A stretch of 64,000 bases of DNA, from positions 186,001-250,000 of the forward strand of contig NC_079884.1 in the NCBI RefSeq assembly GCF_029227915.1, read 5' to 3'. The translations under genes and the position numbers were made by a program. The notes under the pieces were generated by a model. It saw only the letters and a list, made by a program, of their open reading frames with translations, did not search any database and was not told the DNA's origin. Below are positions 17,371-27,323 of the stretch, one piece after another; the first letter of the stretch is position 1, and the number at the start of each line of letters is the position of its first letter. The DNA is from Hydractinia symbiolongicarpus (taxonomy: Eukaryota; Cnidaria; Hydrozoa; Anthoathecata; Hydractiniidae).

Positions 17371-17893
17371 ATTACATGAAAATTATTCACCAATGATATA
17401 ATGGAAAAATAAATTAAGGAAATCAATGACTGCCACATACCATTTTCAGCTGCCAGCTACTTAGTATGCATAACTTTAATGATTGGCTCTTAAAACATAT
17501 CTATAGACATCTTAAATAATAACAATGAACGGCACATAAGTTACGTATATTTTTAATTTAGTATTTTAAATATTTAGTATTTTAAATATCATCGGCCGGC
17601 TGCCGGCCATGCAAACACAGCGTTAATATTTGGGTTGGACCTGTCCAGAAATGACAATTCAAAAAATAACTTACATGTGTTAAATATGTTGGAGCAATAA
17701 ATGAGAAAGGTCAACAGAAAAATTTGCACTGACCCTTCTGTGTCTAAAGGAAGACTTAACTTCATAGTTAGGTCAGAACAACTAGTTAAAACATAGCTAG
17801 CTAGCTAGCCAGAAGTGTTTGTATAAATTTTTCAATCTAGTGATTTAACCACCTTTCTTCGGGTTAGGTAGCTAGCAATGCACCTCTTGAAAT

Positions 17894-18209
17894 AGATGTG
17901 CATATATTACATGGCTAACCTCAAAAAAATCGAGATATACCTTTCTGTTACTTCTAGGAGGGGCCATGGCTTAGATGGGTAGTCCTATTATTTAATGCTC
18001 ATTTTCAGCTACACAGACCTAGTTAGGTCAGTGCTCTGCCAGAGACAACTCTCTGTGCAACATCCAACAAGGTAAAAACAGTGTACCACCTCCCCAATTT
18101 CCCTTGCTATGGTAACATTCACTCGCCCATACTGAATCGCTGCCAAGAGGAATCGAATTCCGGTCACCTGCACAAAGTGCCACAGTTAGAACCACCAAGC
18201 TACAGCACC
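17894..18209 (-). mobile_element. tRNA-derived SINE, copy 2
   Basis: Same family and orientation as the copy at 17026-17370: the tail-side AGATGTGCATAT, the GGAGGGGCCATGGC block and the tRNA-like head with GAATCGAATTCCGG all align. It is more diverged, with a mutated B box and a deletion around the GGGTTAACC block. No clear flanking duplication, so it is probably the oldest of the three. Confidence 0.8.
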
Positions 18210-18711
18210 ATAAAGCTATAGCTAGTGTCAAACGTTGTTTGCTTATTAGCTATATATTATCTGCATAAAAAAACAAGTAAACACCAGTCAGTGTCATTTA
18301 AAAAAAATGTACAGACAGAAATCCTAATTTCACTTTTCTTTAGGACTTCTTTTTACATATTTTTCCCTTTCTAATTCCCAATAAGGAGTAAGCTTAGCTA
18401 GTTAGCTAGCTAAGAAAAGGAGGACCGCTGGTGTCATATTACCGCAAAACACAAAATGAGGTTTGGGTAAGTTTGGGTATGAACCCTTGTAGCTAGGTAC
18501 ATTAGCAGCAACCAATGGATGGGACAAAGAGTGATTAACAAAGCAGCGTGCGCTTGGGTATCTGATATCCGATTTGGGATGAGCTTTACACTGATACGGT
18601 TAACAACACGGCTAAAAAAATATCACATCTAATTGTGCCTTCATTTAACCTACATCACTATATGTACATATTTATTTTAACAATATAGAGAGCGCGCGCA
18701 ATGATGATATT
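18210..18711. other. intergenic, GCTAGC-rich
   Basis: No gene visible. Several clusters of the palindromic GCTAGCTA motif occur here and in neighbouring noncoding DNA (about 17795, 18395, 25415, 33970). Confidence 0.4.
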
Positions 18712-19101
18712 TAAGCTTGGTTCTCACTTCGGGCTAACGATGAGCTAACCATAGTGCGCATGTTGTGTTAGCCGATTTCAATTTTTGAGCTACAGGTACC
18801 TGATATGTTCATTTCACGTTCACACAACAGCGCATCGTTAGCTCTTTTGTAGCCGAAATTAAAACGAGAAGGAGCTATGAAAAAGAAAGAACGAAAAAAA
18901 GTCTTGTTGTTATTGTTACTTCGAAGAAGACGACGTAGCCTAGAAAGAAGAGCATTAACAAAATTGCAAAGAAGGAAAAGATTTTGGGTCAGAGAAATCT
19001 TTCTTAGAAGAAAAGAGCTTGGAGGAATGTGTGAAAATCAGTGTGTTATTCCCTCTCGCTTTCCCCATCGTACATTGAACAATCAAATTGGTTTAGTTTA
19101 A
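18712..19101 (+). pseudogene. PIF/Harbinger transposon fragment
   Basis: A frame at 18877-19101 encodes an arginine-rich block followed by RFWVREIFLRRKELGGM. This matches the conserved start of Harbinger (HARBI1-type) transposases, where an R-F-W-V-x-P/E motif and R-x-x-x-G precede the nuclease. Upstream, GGTTCTCACTTCGGGCTAAC next to a TAA resembles a Harbinger terminal repeat, and GAGCTAAC/GTTAGCTC motifs form inverted pairs (about 18740 and 18836). The rest of the transposase is missing, so this is a truncated 5' end. Confidence 0.55.
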
Positions 19102-19940
19102 GTTTGTTCGAGCGAACATGTTGTTGTAGTTTGCTCTGGTTATCTACCAATATATAAGTGTTGATATTGGCAATTTGTGTTTCGTTCTTAAAAAACTAAC
19201 TGAGTAATGAGATCATCAGTTGATTTCTACCGTCATTGGAGTTTTCGGCCCCGTCCTAGCACGGAGGAGCTTACAGGAAGACAAGGATGAATTTGCCGGG
19301 ATTCTCTTGCAAATGCCTTTGCCGGACCCGGGGTCGTTGCATCAGACGCAGCGACGGAATTGGTATACGATTTCGCTGCATTTGTTTAATAAGTACGAAG
19401 CTGCGTAGGTTGCAATATTAAATTTTCGTTTAGGTACATCATTGGACATGTTTTTCTTTTAGGTTCCTGTACTATCTTTACGATGCGTCAAGTTACACGG
19501 GGGATTCTTACTTTCTCCGTGTAATTTAGCTGTATATTGTTGATATTATTTTATTCATGCACATGCTACGGGACCTGCTACAATTGCTAAATTGAGCAGT
19601 GTAGCCAAGTAGGATTCTTCTCTTGCGGTGTGAAATTGCGGAACCAGATTTTTAAATTTAGTTGTGAAGAGAAAGTTTAGGGCCACATACAGAGAAGTGT
19701 TAAGTGCGGAAGAAAAGTGTCAAAACGCAGAAAATACAGAAGAGAACTGTTTGGATCATAGAAGAAAAGGGTTTTTAAATTGAAAGAAAAACGTGCCACA
19801 CATGGGGCCATCATATACACATACATATACTGATGAAGGTTAAATGAAAGGTCCGCCAAATGTTCTTTTGAACCGTGTTATGTCTTGTTAACGTCTTGAT
19901 GCAGGACCCGCTCAACAAAAGTCCACTTTGCATTCGCAAA
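19102..19940. other. upstream of RNF32
   Basis: Contains a locally GC-rich block (19215-19410) with a 62-codon frame I cannot assign. A splice-acceptor-like sequence (TTGATGCAG, AG at 19903-19904) lies 36 bases before the RNF32 ATG, so part of this stretch may be a 5' untranslated exon and intron of RNF32. That is inference. Confidence 0.4.
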
Positions 19941-20966
19941 ATGGCAACTGCAAGAAGTAAACAATCAAAGAGTAATCGGAATCTCACTTTGACTGCTGTG
20001 GCACTTCAGGATCATTTGGCTAAAACGTTGAATCTGAAATACGGGTTATCTTTGTCTAAAGGGATTTCGAACCAGAATACAGTCAACTTGAAATCAAAAA
20101 ATATTGTCTTTAAGAAAGATACAAAGAATCTTAACAAAGAATTCGTAATAAAATCAGCTTCCCAAAATGTCGCAAGGAACGTGACATTGGCAGAAAAACT
20201 GGGTATTGTAGAGTGTGAAGAAAATCCTTGTTTGAATGAAGAACAATGGGCAATTTTAAAGAAAAAATCTAACTCAAGAGGTGATTCGTCACAACCATGT
20301 GCAATATGTAAGGATAATTATAATCAATTTCGACAGCAAATATTATTATCATGTAGTCATGTTTTTCATCGCCAATGCATAGCATCATTTGAAAAATACT
20401 CAGGTAAAGCTATTTGTCCTATTTGTCGAAGAACAAACTATGAAAAAAGAGTAATATTTGATGGTTCAATAATTACTTTAAACAGATCTGCCACTGTGAT
20501 ACAAAAACACTGGAGGCGTTATATTATACAAAAAAGGTACATTCAACTTAGAGAGAAAATACCACCAAGTGACAAAAAACTTAGAAGAAAGTATTATGAG
20601 CAAAAGTTCTTAAAACTTTCTGATAAACTTGTTGAATCATACGACTATCACTACGAAGATGTGTCCCACTTTATTGATTCGATTGACCAAAATTTGGTTT
20701 CTAGCAAATCTGTAATGAAGAGATTTACTGAAAGAGACATGCTTGAAAATGAGTGGGAAAATATTCAAATTAAAGCTATTAAAAGAGGCAAAAAGGAATG
20801 TCCAATATGTTTGTCATTGCTAAATGATGGAAGCAAGGGAACCATGTTGTTATCATGCACACATGTTTATCATATGCAATGCCTTTTGGCTTACGAACAA
20901 TATAATAATAAGCATGAGAAACTTTGCCCAGTGTGTAGAACAGAATATAATAAAAGGAGTTTTTAG
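19941..20966 (+). CDS. RNF32: RNF32-like protein, two RING-H2 fingers and an IQ motif
   Basis: A single-exon frame of 341 residues. RING-H2 finger 1 (about 120-162) is CAIC...CSHVFHRQC...CPIC; an IQ motif (about 184-200, ATVIQKHWRRYIIQKRY) follows, then RING-H2 finger 2 (about 287-332) with CPIC...CTHVYHMQC...CPVC. The order RING, IQ, RING is diagnostic of RNF32, a probable E3 ubiquitin ligase with a calmodulin-binding type motif; human RNF32 is 362 residues. All sixteen zinc ligands are present. The frame is open 22 codons further upstream, but that extension crosses a likely splice acceptor at 19903-19904, so the MATARSK start is preferred. No introns interrupt it, unlike every other multi-domain gene here. 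An AATAAA at 21418 is a possible poly(A) signal. Confidence 0.9.
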   Translation: MATARSKQSKSNRNLTLTAVALQDHLAKTLNLKYGLSLSKGISNQNTVNLKSKNIVFKKDTKNLNKEFVIKSASQNVARNVTLAEKLGIVECEENPCLNEEQWAILKKKSNSRGDSSQPCAICKDNYNQFRQQILLSCSHVFHRQCIASFEKYSGKAICPICRRTNYEKRVIFDGSIITLNRSATVIQKHWRRYIIQKRYIQLREKIPPSDKKLRRKYYEQKFLKLSDKLVESYDYHYEDVSHFIDSIDQNLVSSKSVMKRFTERDMLENEWENIQIKAIKRGKKECPICLSLLNDGSKGTMLLSCTHVYHMQCLLAYEQYNNKHEKLCPVCRTEYNKRSF

Positions 20967-22846
20967 GTTTGAAACAATTGTGTGAAGTATTAACATAACT
21001 TTCTTTCTGCTTAAAAATAGGGGTGTTAAGGCAGATTTATAGTGAAGAATATGAAAAATTGAATTGAATTCTACTTTTTTATACAAATAATCTGAACGGT
21101 CAAGTTTGTTGAAAAAAACCAACTAATTTTGTTACATTTGGTGATATTGGTGATATTTTTGTGTATTAAGATCAATAGAAGGCAAGTGAGACAAGTGTTG
21201 GCTCACTTGTTCCAAATATTGAAACTTTAATTTAGGAACATACAGCTTGATGTTGTCTGCCCTGGTTGGGGAAAGTTTTAACGCAGTACCCAATCAATAC
21301 CTGACGAGAAGAAAGTGTTTAAAGAAAACACTTTTGCGGCTGTTGTAAAAATTTTAAAACATTACTCCTGCAAAATTTTCTAACTAGAAATGGTCCATGA
21401 GGATTTTAAGGTAATCCAATAAAAATAGTCAGAAATTTGAAAAAGGTAAGCTTGTATTAATTAAAATGCGTTTTCTTACATGACTGACCTTTTAATAAAC
21501 ATGAAACATTATTAAAATTATTGGAATGCAAATAAACAATGAAAAATATCTTTATTTTCGTCGACCCGTAAAAGTAATCTCGTAAAAAATATAATTTTTC
21601 AGAACCTTCTTGTTTAATAATATGAAATCGTTTGAATTTTCAAAACATTATTAAAGCAACCAAAACTAAAACAAAAACAAAAGAAGACAAAGACGAACAT
21701 CGTTCGTTATAGATATCGCCCGTAACAAAACAACGAGAGTGCACGTCTTCTCATAATGCGAATAATATCCTACTACCGTGTCTGATTAGTATAGTCAATT
21801 AGTATAGTCTGATTAGGATAGTCAAACTTTGAGATTTACGGCCGAACGTCATAGCACTTGGCCGAACGTTTTGATGTTCTACCGCATATCTGCATGTCCG
21901 CAAGAGTCCGAACGTTTCAAATTAAACATTTCAAAGAATTTGGTCTGTATATTTACTGAGCTTTAAAAGTCAAGCCGGGTTTTTGTGAAGTGTTTAAATT
22001 TTCTACGCCTTACGGATTGAGTCTCACCAAAGTTTGTCGAACAAGTTCTCTAGAAACATTGATGTTATATTTTAAACATATCAATTCCATCATTTTACTG
22101 TAGCCAATATCTGTTTTAGTGTTTAATTTAAGTAAAAGAACATAATTTCTTAGCATCGATATTTTGCTTTGGCTTAATGGAACATTATGGGGGTTGTTTA
22201 TTATACCACATACTTCTCTGTACTTTAGTTTCAGTTTTATTCATGATAATATTTTATCAAGGAAAAAAGATTAATTCGTTTAATTATTTTTTGCTAAATG
22301 TTTGTTGCGTCCAGGCGAATGTTTTAATCGATTATCCTGTGACAGTACAAAATGTGCTAATCAGCCACGGTAATATCCCGGCTTAAATCAGGACTAATAA
22401 CCCGAATTTTTTGCATTCTTCTAAAATAAAATGCAAGCTACATATAGTTTAATACATTTTTAAGTAGCACTATCTATACTTGTAGACGAGTAATGATATA
22501 TCCATGTCGTAGGGTATATTTTTTTCAAATATTAATAAAAAATACATTTTGCAAAACCAAATTAATTTATTTTCATGGCAACTTTTGCACCACAAGCAAT
22601 CACATTCATTGAATTGATACATTTTTAAAGCAAGTTCTCCTCGCCAATATGAATGCAAATGTCGTTAGTCTGTTACAACTGGTTGTTTCTGCTTCTATAT
22701 TCTGCGCAAGAGAATCGTCATTCCTTTTATCATTTTTAAGATATTGCAAAAACGTCGTGATGAATTTTAGAATTATACAGCATTTCAAAAAAGAGATTTA
22801 GGCATATTAGGCAGATTAGTCATAATCTCGACATACCTGACTTAAC
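20967..22846. other. RNF32 3' region and intergenic
   Basis: The first 450 bases are probably RNF32 3' UTR. Around 21785-21830 the motif TAGTATAGTC/TAGGATAGTC repeats; it resembles sub-terminal motifs of the element at 33094-33655. No gene seen. Confidence 0.4.
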
Positions 22847-23985
22847 ATGAATAACGAAACACTTGACAAAATAAGAACGGGAATAACTGACAGAATGATA
22901 ACTAGAACCATTGAAGCAAGTCTAGAAATCGAAGCGTCAAACTGGCTGACCAGCTTACCCATCAAAAAGTACGGTATTCTACTTGACAAACAATTTTTTG
23001 GGGATAGTCTGTACATAAGGTACAATATTCCATTAAAACGTTTGCCAACAAAATGCGTTTTTGGTGCTTTTTAAGATTGGACACGGCCTATCATGCCTTA
23101 ATGGTGGATCCGTTTCAATTCGACATAATAAAATAAGAGACTTTACCGAAGAATTGTTAGCTGAATGCTGCAAGAAGGATGTTACAACGAAACCAGTATT
23201 AGATGTGCATATTTTACATGGCTAGCCTCACAAATATCGAGGAATATACCCTGTCTATTATTTCCAGGAGGGGCCATGGCTTATATGCAGATTCATAGAG
23301 TATTTAATGCTCATTTTGAGCTACGCAGATCCAATTAGGGCCCGTGCTCTTTTAGACAACAACCAGCAACATCCAACGGCCCACACAGTGTGCCATCTCC
23401 CCAATTTTCCTCACATGGCTTGGGTTAACCCGGGCCTATAGTAACATTCACTCGCCATGTTGAATCGCCCTCAAGAGGAATCGAACCACGGTCTCCCGCA
23501 CAGAGTATGAGAGCTATAACCAGTAACCTACGGCGCCACATAACCACTAATTTACGGCGCCATTGCAAGAACTAACTGGCGAAATATTACCACCGTCAAC
23601 AATTTAAACAAATGATGCACGTGTTGAAGTTACTGGAAGAGGTTTCTGGGTTAAGGGACAAGTAGCGTACTTTGACGTTAAATTTTTCAACCCTGCAGCT
23701 AAAGTCTACTCGACCCAATCTTTTCCCTGCAGCACATCGTTCAAATGAACAGCTTAAAAAGCGGTGTTACATTAAAAGAGTAAACGAAATCGACCAAGGT
23801 ACATTTACACCACTGGTTTTCACGTGCTTTGGAGGCATGTCTCGTGAGTTCTCCAGATTCTATAACAGACTGGCTGAAATTATATCGGAGAAACGAGATG
23901 AACCCATTGCTAATGTAAAAAATTGGATTCGTTGTAGGATAAACTTCAGTCTCTTGAGATGGCAACTGTTATGTCTGAGATGATC
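22847..23985 (+). pseudogene. decayed retroelement ORF split by a SINE
   Basis: Pieces in several frames match the C-terminal part of a reverse-transcriptase-associated protein I know from many cnidarian genomes: ASNWLTSLPIKKYGILLDK (from 22847), then IGHGLSCLNGGSVSIRHNKI RDFTEELL (about 23075-23160). After the SINE come ELTGEILPPS, GRGFWVKGQVAYFDVKFFNP and, at 23672-23983, FTPLVFTCFGGMSREFSRFY and WIRCRINFSLLRWQL. Frameshifts and stops show it is dead. The SINE at 23201-23561 sits exactly between the residues that read PVL and QELTGE in the family. The precise superfamily of the parent element was not determined. Confidence 0.7.
23201..23561 (-). mobile_element. tRNA-derived SINE, copy 3
   Basis: Third copy of the SINE, close in sequence to copy 1 over its whole length. 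The head end is partly duplicated: ACGGCGCC with the adjoining TAACCA(G/C)TAA block occurs twice (about 23515-23537 and 23541-23561). The trinucleotide ATT flanks both sides (23198-23200 and 23562-23564). It interrupts the retroelement ORF relic. Confidence 0.82.
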
Positions 23986-26097
23986 AAGAAGTACCAAAAA
24001 AATTTTTGCCGATAACGATGACGTTAATTTGATCGTCACAGAAAGTAACATTAAATCCTGAAAAATGTTTTCCGAACTTAAAGCATCTATTTTTATATAT
24101 CCTCATTATTTTGAAGTTTTTTCATATGGCTCGTTCCGCCAAGAAGGTGATAAGGCCCCAAGGGGTAAAATATATATCTTTGTTAAAAAAAACAAAAACA
24201 CATAGGTTAATTTTTGGGCAAAGATTGCAATGCACCTATTTTTACCTTTTTCACCGTCATCCCTCACATCAAGGCAAAAAACCCTGGGGACGAAGGTGCT
24301 TATTTTTACTTTATAAAAAAATTACTTGGTTTTGTTTCGCTTATAAATTTAGAAAATACCCTGAATATCTCCCCTTCATCAAAAGATTATTTTTTAACCT
24401 TCCACCTTTATTCATATTCTTTCGTGTTGTTATGCTACGAAGATCGAAATTATTTTGCTTAATTAATGCAACATACATAAGACGTGATAAGTTCCATATT
24501 AATTCACACAAAAGTCCAAGAAAGTCCAGTTAAAATTTTATGTTGTTTAAAAGTAAAAACGTAATTAAAAATGAAATATTTACTGTCGCAATAGTCCAAT
24601 TAGAAAGCACGCTGCACTTAAATACACTGCTGTGCCCCAGCACTGGTTTGAATCCCATAAAGGGGACATTTTTTCTAAAATAAAACTTTACGTATGAACG
24701 TCATCAACAAGCGTTGATGACGTTGCAATTTCCCCTTATCGGTTAAAATTTCGTCGTTAAAAAGTGAAAAAATTTGAAAAAATTTCGTCACTTTTCACCG
24801 GCGAAATTTTATAACCGACGATATGCTTTGACCGACGAAATTTTATAACCGAAAAAAAATTTTGACCAACAAAATTTTTCACCAAAATTAAATTTTATAT
24901 TTTACGTGTTTTTATTGATTTCCGTCCAACGCTACGCGAGACGGAATCTTTAAAATCGCCTGATAATTTTTGTCCAGGGTAAAACCTCGGAACATTTCCG
25001 TCTTCTCAAAAGCCAATAAAGATGCTTCATTTTAATCTCTGTCAATTTAACGAGATTGTATGCTCTTCGTGTGGCCAGAACATTCCGTGTACGGCCACGA
25101 TTAAAAGTGCTTACATTTTGTTTGTCGCCCGTTTGTAGTCTGGTTTGGTCGTATAGTAGCTTTATTGATGATGTAGCTAGGGAGCTAAGCACTATTTTTT
25201 AAATTCGTGTAATTTATCAGGGAAGATCTATAGACATTGACATGAACTATTTATATTCTCTGTGTATTTCTTTATTTTTTTATATCAAACATCCTATTTA
25301 CATATAAGTGAGAAAAGTGTGCTTGCTAGAGCTACCTATCTCAATTTTTGGTGCTGACTTGGATCTCCTTTTGATAGGCTGACATACCCATTTTAATAGT
25401 CTGAATCTTACTTACTAGCTAGCTATCGAGCTAGATAGCTACACAAAATAGTGCTTTAATTAGAGCGCCTTTTTTTCTTAAAGAGTTAGCTAGCAACAAA
25501 AATCCTTTGTCCTGCTTTGTGTATTTTTTCCATTGCTGGACACCCAAATTCTGTTCTTATGGTAAAAAAGGGTGCTAAAAATAACTTCCAAACGACGCTT
25601 TGTGGGGGCTTCTATCAGATAAAAAGATATATATTCGCAAAGGTTTTTTTATATATTTGCAGAAACGTGACAAAACTTTGACAATTCCTTGTATCGAACA
25701 GTCAGGGTGAACTATTAGCCTGTAACAGAATATATACACCTTTTTGAATGTTTACAATTTCCAGCGGTAAGCCCTTCTGGCTCTAACAACAGCGTGGCAT
25801 GCAGAAACGTCTTTTTTCAGGCCATTTCTTTCTACGGAAACATTATTGAGTCTTTAAAATATTATCGAGTGTAGATGGATAACTTCTGATTGACATATAT
25901 TTATATAAAGTCGTAATAATACCTTCGTGCAAAGAAACAGACTTAAAAGAACCTTACTTCACCTAGCGCGTGCTTCTTTTTGCCTACCACACGATTGTTA
26001 AAGCCGAAAGGTCTTTTGCGGAAAATGTAAACATTCAAAAAGGTCTATAGTTAGCCGATGCAGGATAATTAGACGCTACGCACACTATATAAGCCGT
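23986..26097. other. intergenic, short inverted motifs
   Basis: No gene. At 24720-24890 the motifs TTTCGTCACTTTT, CCGACGAAATTTTATAACCG and relatives recur in both orientations; a related inverted motif is at 27196-27225. Frames at 24111-24533 are low-complexity and unconvincing. Confidence 0.4.
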
Positions 26098-26610
26098 TAA
26101 CCCTATTCGGTCCGGGGTTTTTCGCACATACTATGACCATTACTGTTGTTCCAGAGCGAATTTTTGCATTCTATTTGAAGTTTCGGAAAGCTAAATAAAA
26201 GTTACTTAACATATTTTCTGGTTTTTACGTGGATCGCATAAAAGTGCCAAAAATTGCCCGAAAATCCGTTTTTTTCGATTTTCGGGTAAAATCTGACAAG
26301 ATCGGGAAATCGGATTAATCACATGTCCAAATTATGCAAAAATTTTCTTCTTAATAAAACAAAGTTGTGTTGCAAGTTTAAAGAGAATTCTAACAAGAGT
26401 TATTAAATTTTCCCCATTATAAGGTTTCATAGAGATTTTTAGGGTAGTTTCGAGTAATGGCCAATATCAAGGCCTCTGAGAAAGGTATGGGACCTATAAA
26501 TTTCACATGCAGGTGTCTAATAGATAAATAGTGAAACTCAGTAAGTTTCATAGCCATATAACATAGTAATAAGGAGTTATTAAAAAAACCGTCCGGGGGG
26601 GGGGCAGGGC
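26098..26610 (+). repeat. interspersed repeat, inverted relative of 39776-40510
   Basis: Starts AACCCTATTCGGTCCGGGGT, followed by TTTTCGCACATACTATGACC, and runs to AATAAGGAGTTATTAAAAAA and CCGTCCGGGGGGGGGG. The same landmarks occur in reverse complement at 39776-40510, including CCCGATT/AATCGGG blocks and a passage on calcium-poor low-complexity sequence ATTTCCCGATCTTGTCAG. This copy is shorter, having lost about 200 internal bases. Class unknown. Confidence 0.7.
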
Positions 26611-27230
26611 TTCTTGTTCGTGTTTGAAGTCGACAGACCTTCTTAAAGCCATAAAAAGGAGGTATTAAGAAAAATGACTGAGTTGTTGTACGGCTCATCA
26701 AATTGGTTCTCTATACGTGCAAAGACGCTTTTAGAAGACTTGATCGCCTCTGTGACCACTGCAGCATCAAAACCGTTGATAATAGAATCATTTTGTAGCT
26801 TGAGATGGTTGTATGTTTCAACAATCCACTGCGCACGTAGAGGCTTCAAATCACTTAACTTGAGAGACTTTGACATCACCAGGTGCAACTCCGTTTGACA
26901 ACTGCTCGCTTACTCTAACAGCGTACCACGTGTTGAACTTATGTGAAGTGGAATTTTTTGGCAGACTGATGTGTAAGGGTTGGAACTTATTTGTGGGATT
27001 ATTGAAAGCTCCGACGAAAGTGATTTAAGAAATTGACATTGAAATAGAAAGTACTAGCACTGAGGTACTAGACGAGGAAGAAGAAACCGAAGAATGTCTT
27101 GAAAATGAAGAAAAAAACACTCATTATTGATTAGCATTTGTTTTGTCAAATAAGTAAAAAAAAATCAAGAAATGTTTTCTTCTGGAAGGGGGTTAAAACT
27201 TTTCGTCGGTTAAAAGTGACGAAAGAAGCA
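26611..27230 (-). pseudogene. possible DDE-transposase C-terminal fragment
   Basis: A minus-strand frame at 26643-26888 reads KLSDLKPLRAQWIVETYNHL then IINGFDAAVVTEAI. I associate the pattern KPLxAxW(I/V)xxxYxxL...IxxGFxxAGI with C-termini of pogo/jerky-like DDE transposases. It is interrupted upstream. The plus-strand acidic run at about 27030-27130 (EVLDEEEETEECLENEEK) may be chance. Low confidence. Confidence 0.3.
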
Positions 27231-27259
27231 AGAAAATAATGTTGCATTCTACCACTGCA

Positions 27260-27265
27260 TTTATT
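27260..27265 (-). terminator. RPS10 poly(A) signal
   Basis: AATAAA on the minus strand, 59 bases after the RPS10 stop codon; a short 3' UTR is usual for ribosomal-protein genes. Confidence 0.6.
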
Positions 27266-27323
27266 AATAAGGTAGGACAAATCAAACACAACTATATTTC
27301 TGATTTGAAAATGTTTTATATAT

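Larger units (their letters stand above)
16398..17622. mobile_element. Mutator-like element with 9-bp target duplication
   Basis: The 9-mer TTAATATTT occurs at 16389-16397 and again at 17623-17631, directly bordering inverted ends that stay similar for about 55 bases. Left GTGTCTGCATGGCC pairs with right GTGTTTGCATGGCC, and both continue into CCGATGATATTT(G/A)AAATACTAAAT. A 9-bp duplication with long inverted repeats is typical of Mutator-like elements. A 42-codon frame opens at 16640 and a SINE has inserted at 17026-17370. Without the SINE the element is about 880 bp and non-autonomous. The superfamily call is inference. Confidence 0.65.

Noticed and set aside
19220-19408. A 62-codon frame in GC-richer DNA (VIGVFGPVLARRS...)
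   Set aside because: No family link and no splice evidence; it may be RNF32 5' untranslated sequence, so no protein is called.
24111-24533. A 140-codon plus-strand frame
   Set aside because: Composition is aromatic/lysine low complexity, with overlapping frames of similar length and no recognisable motif.
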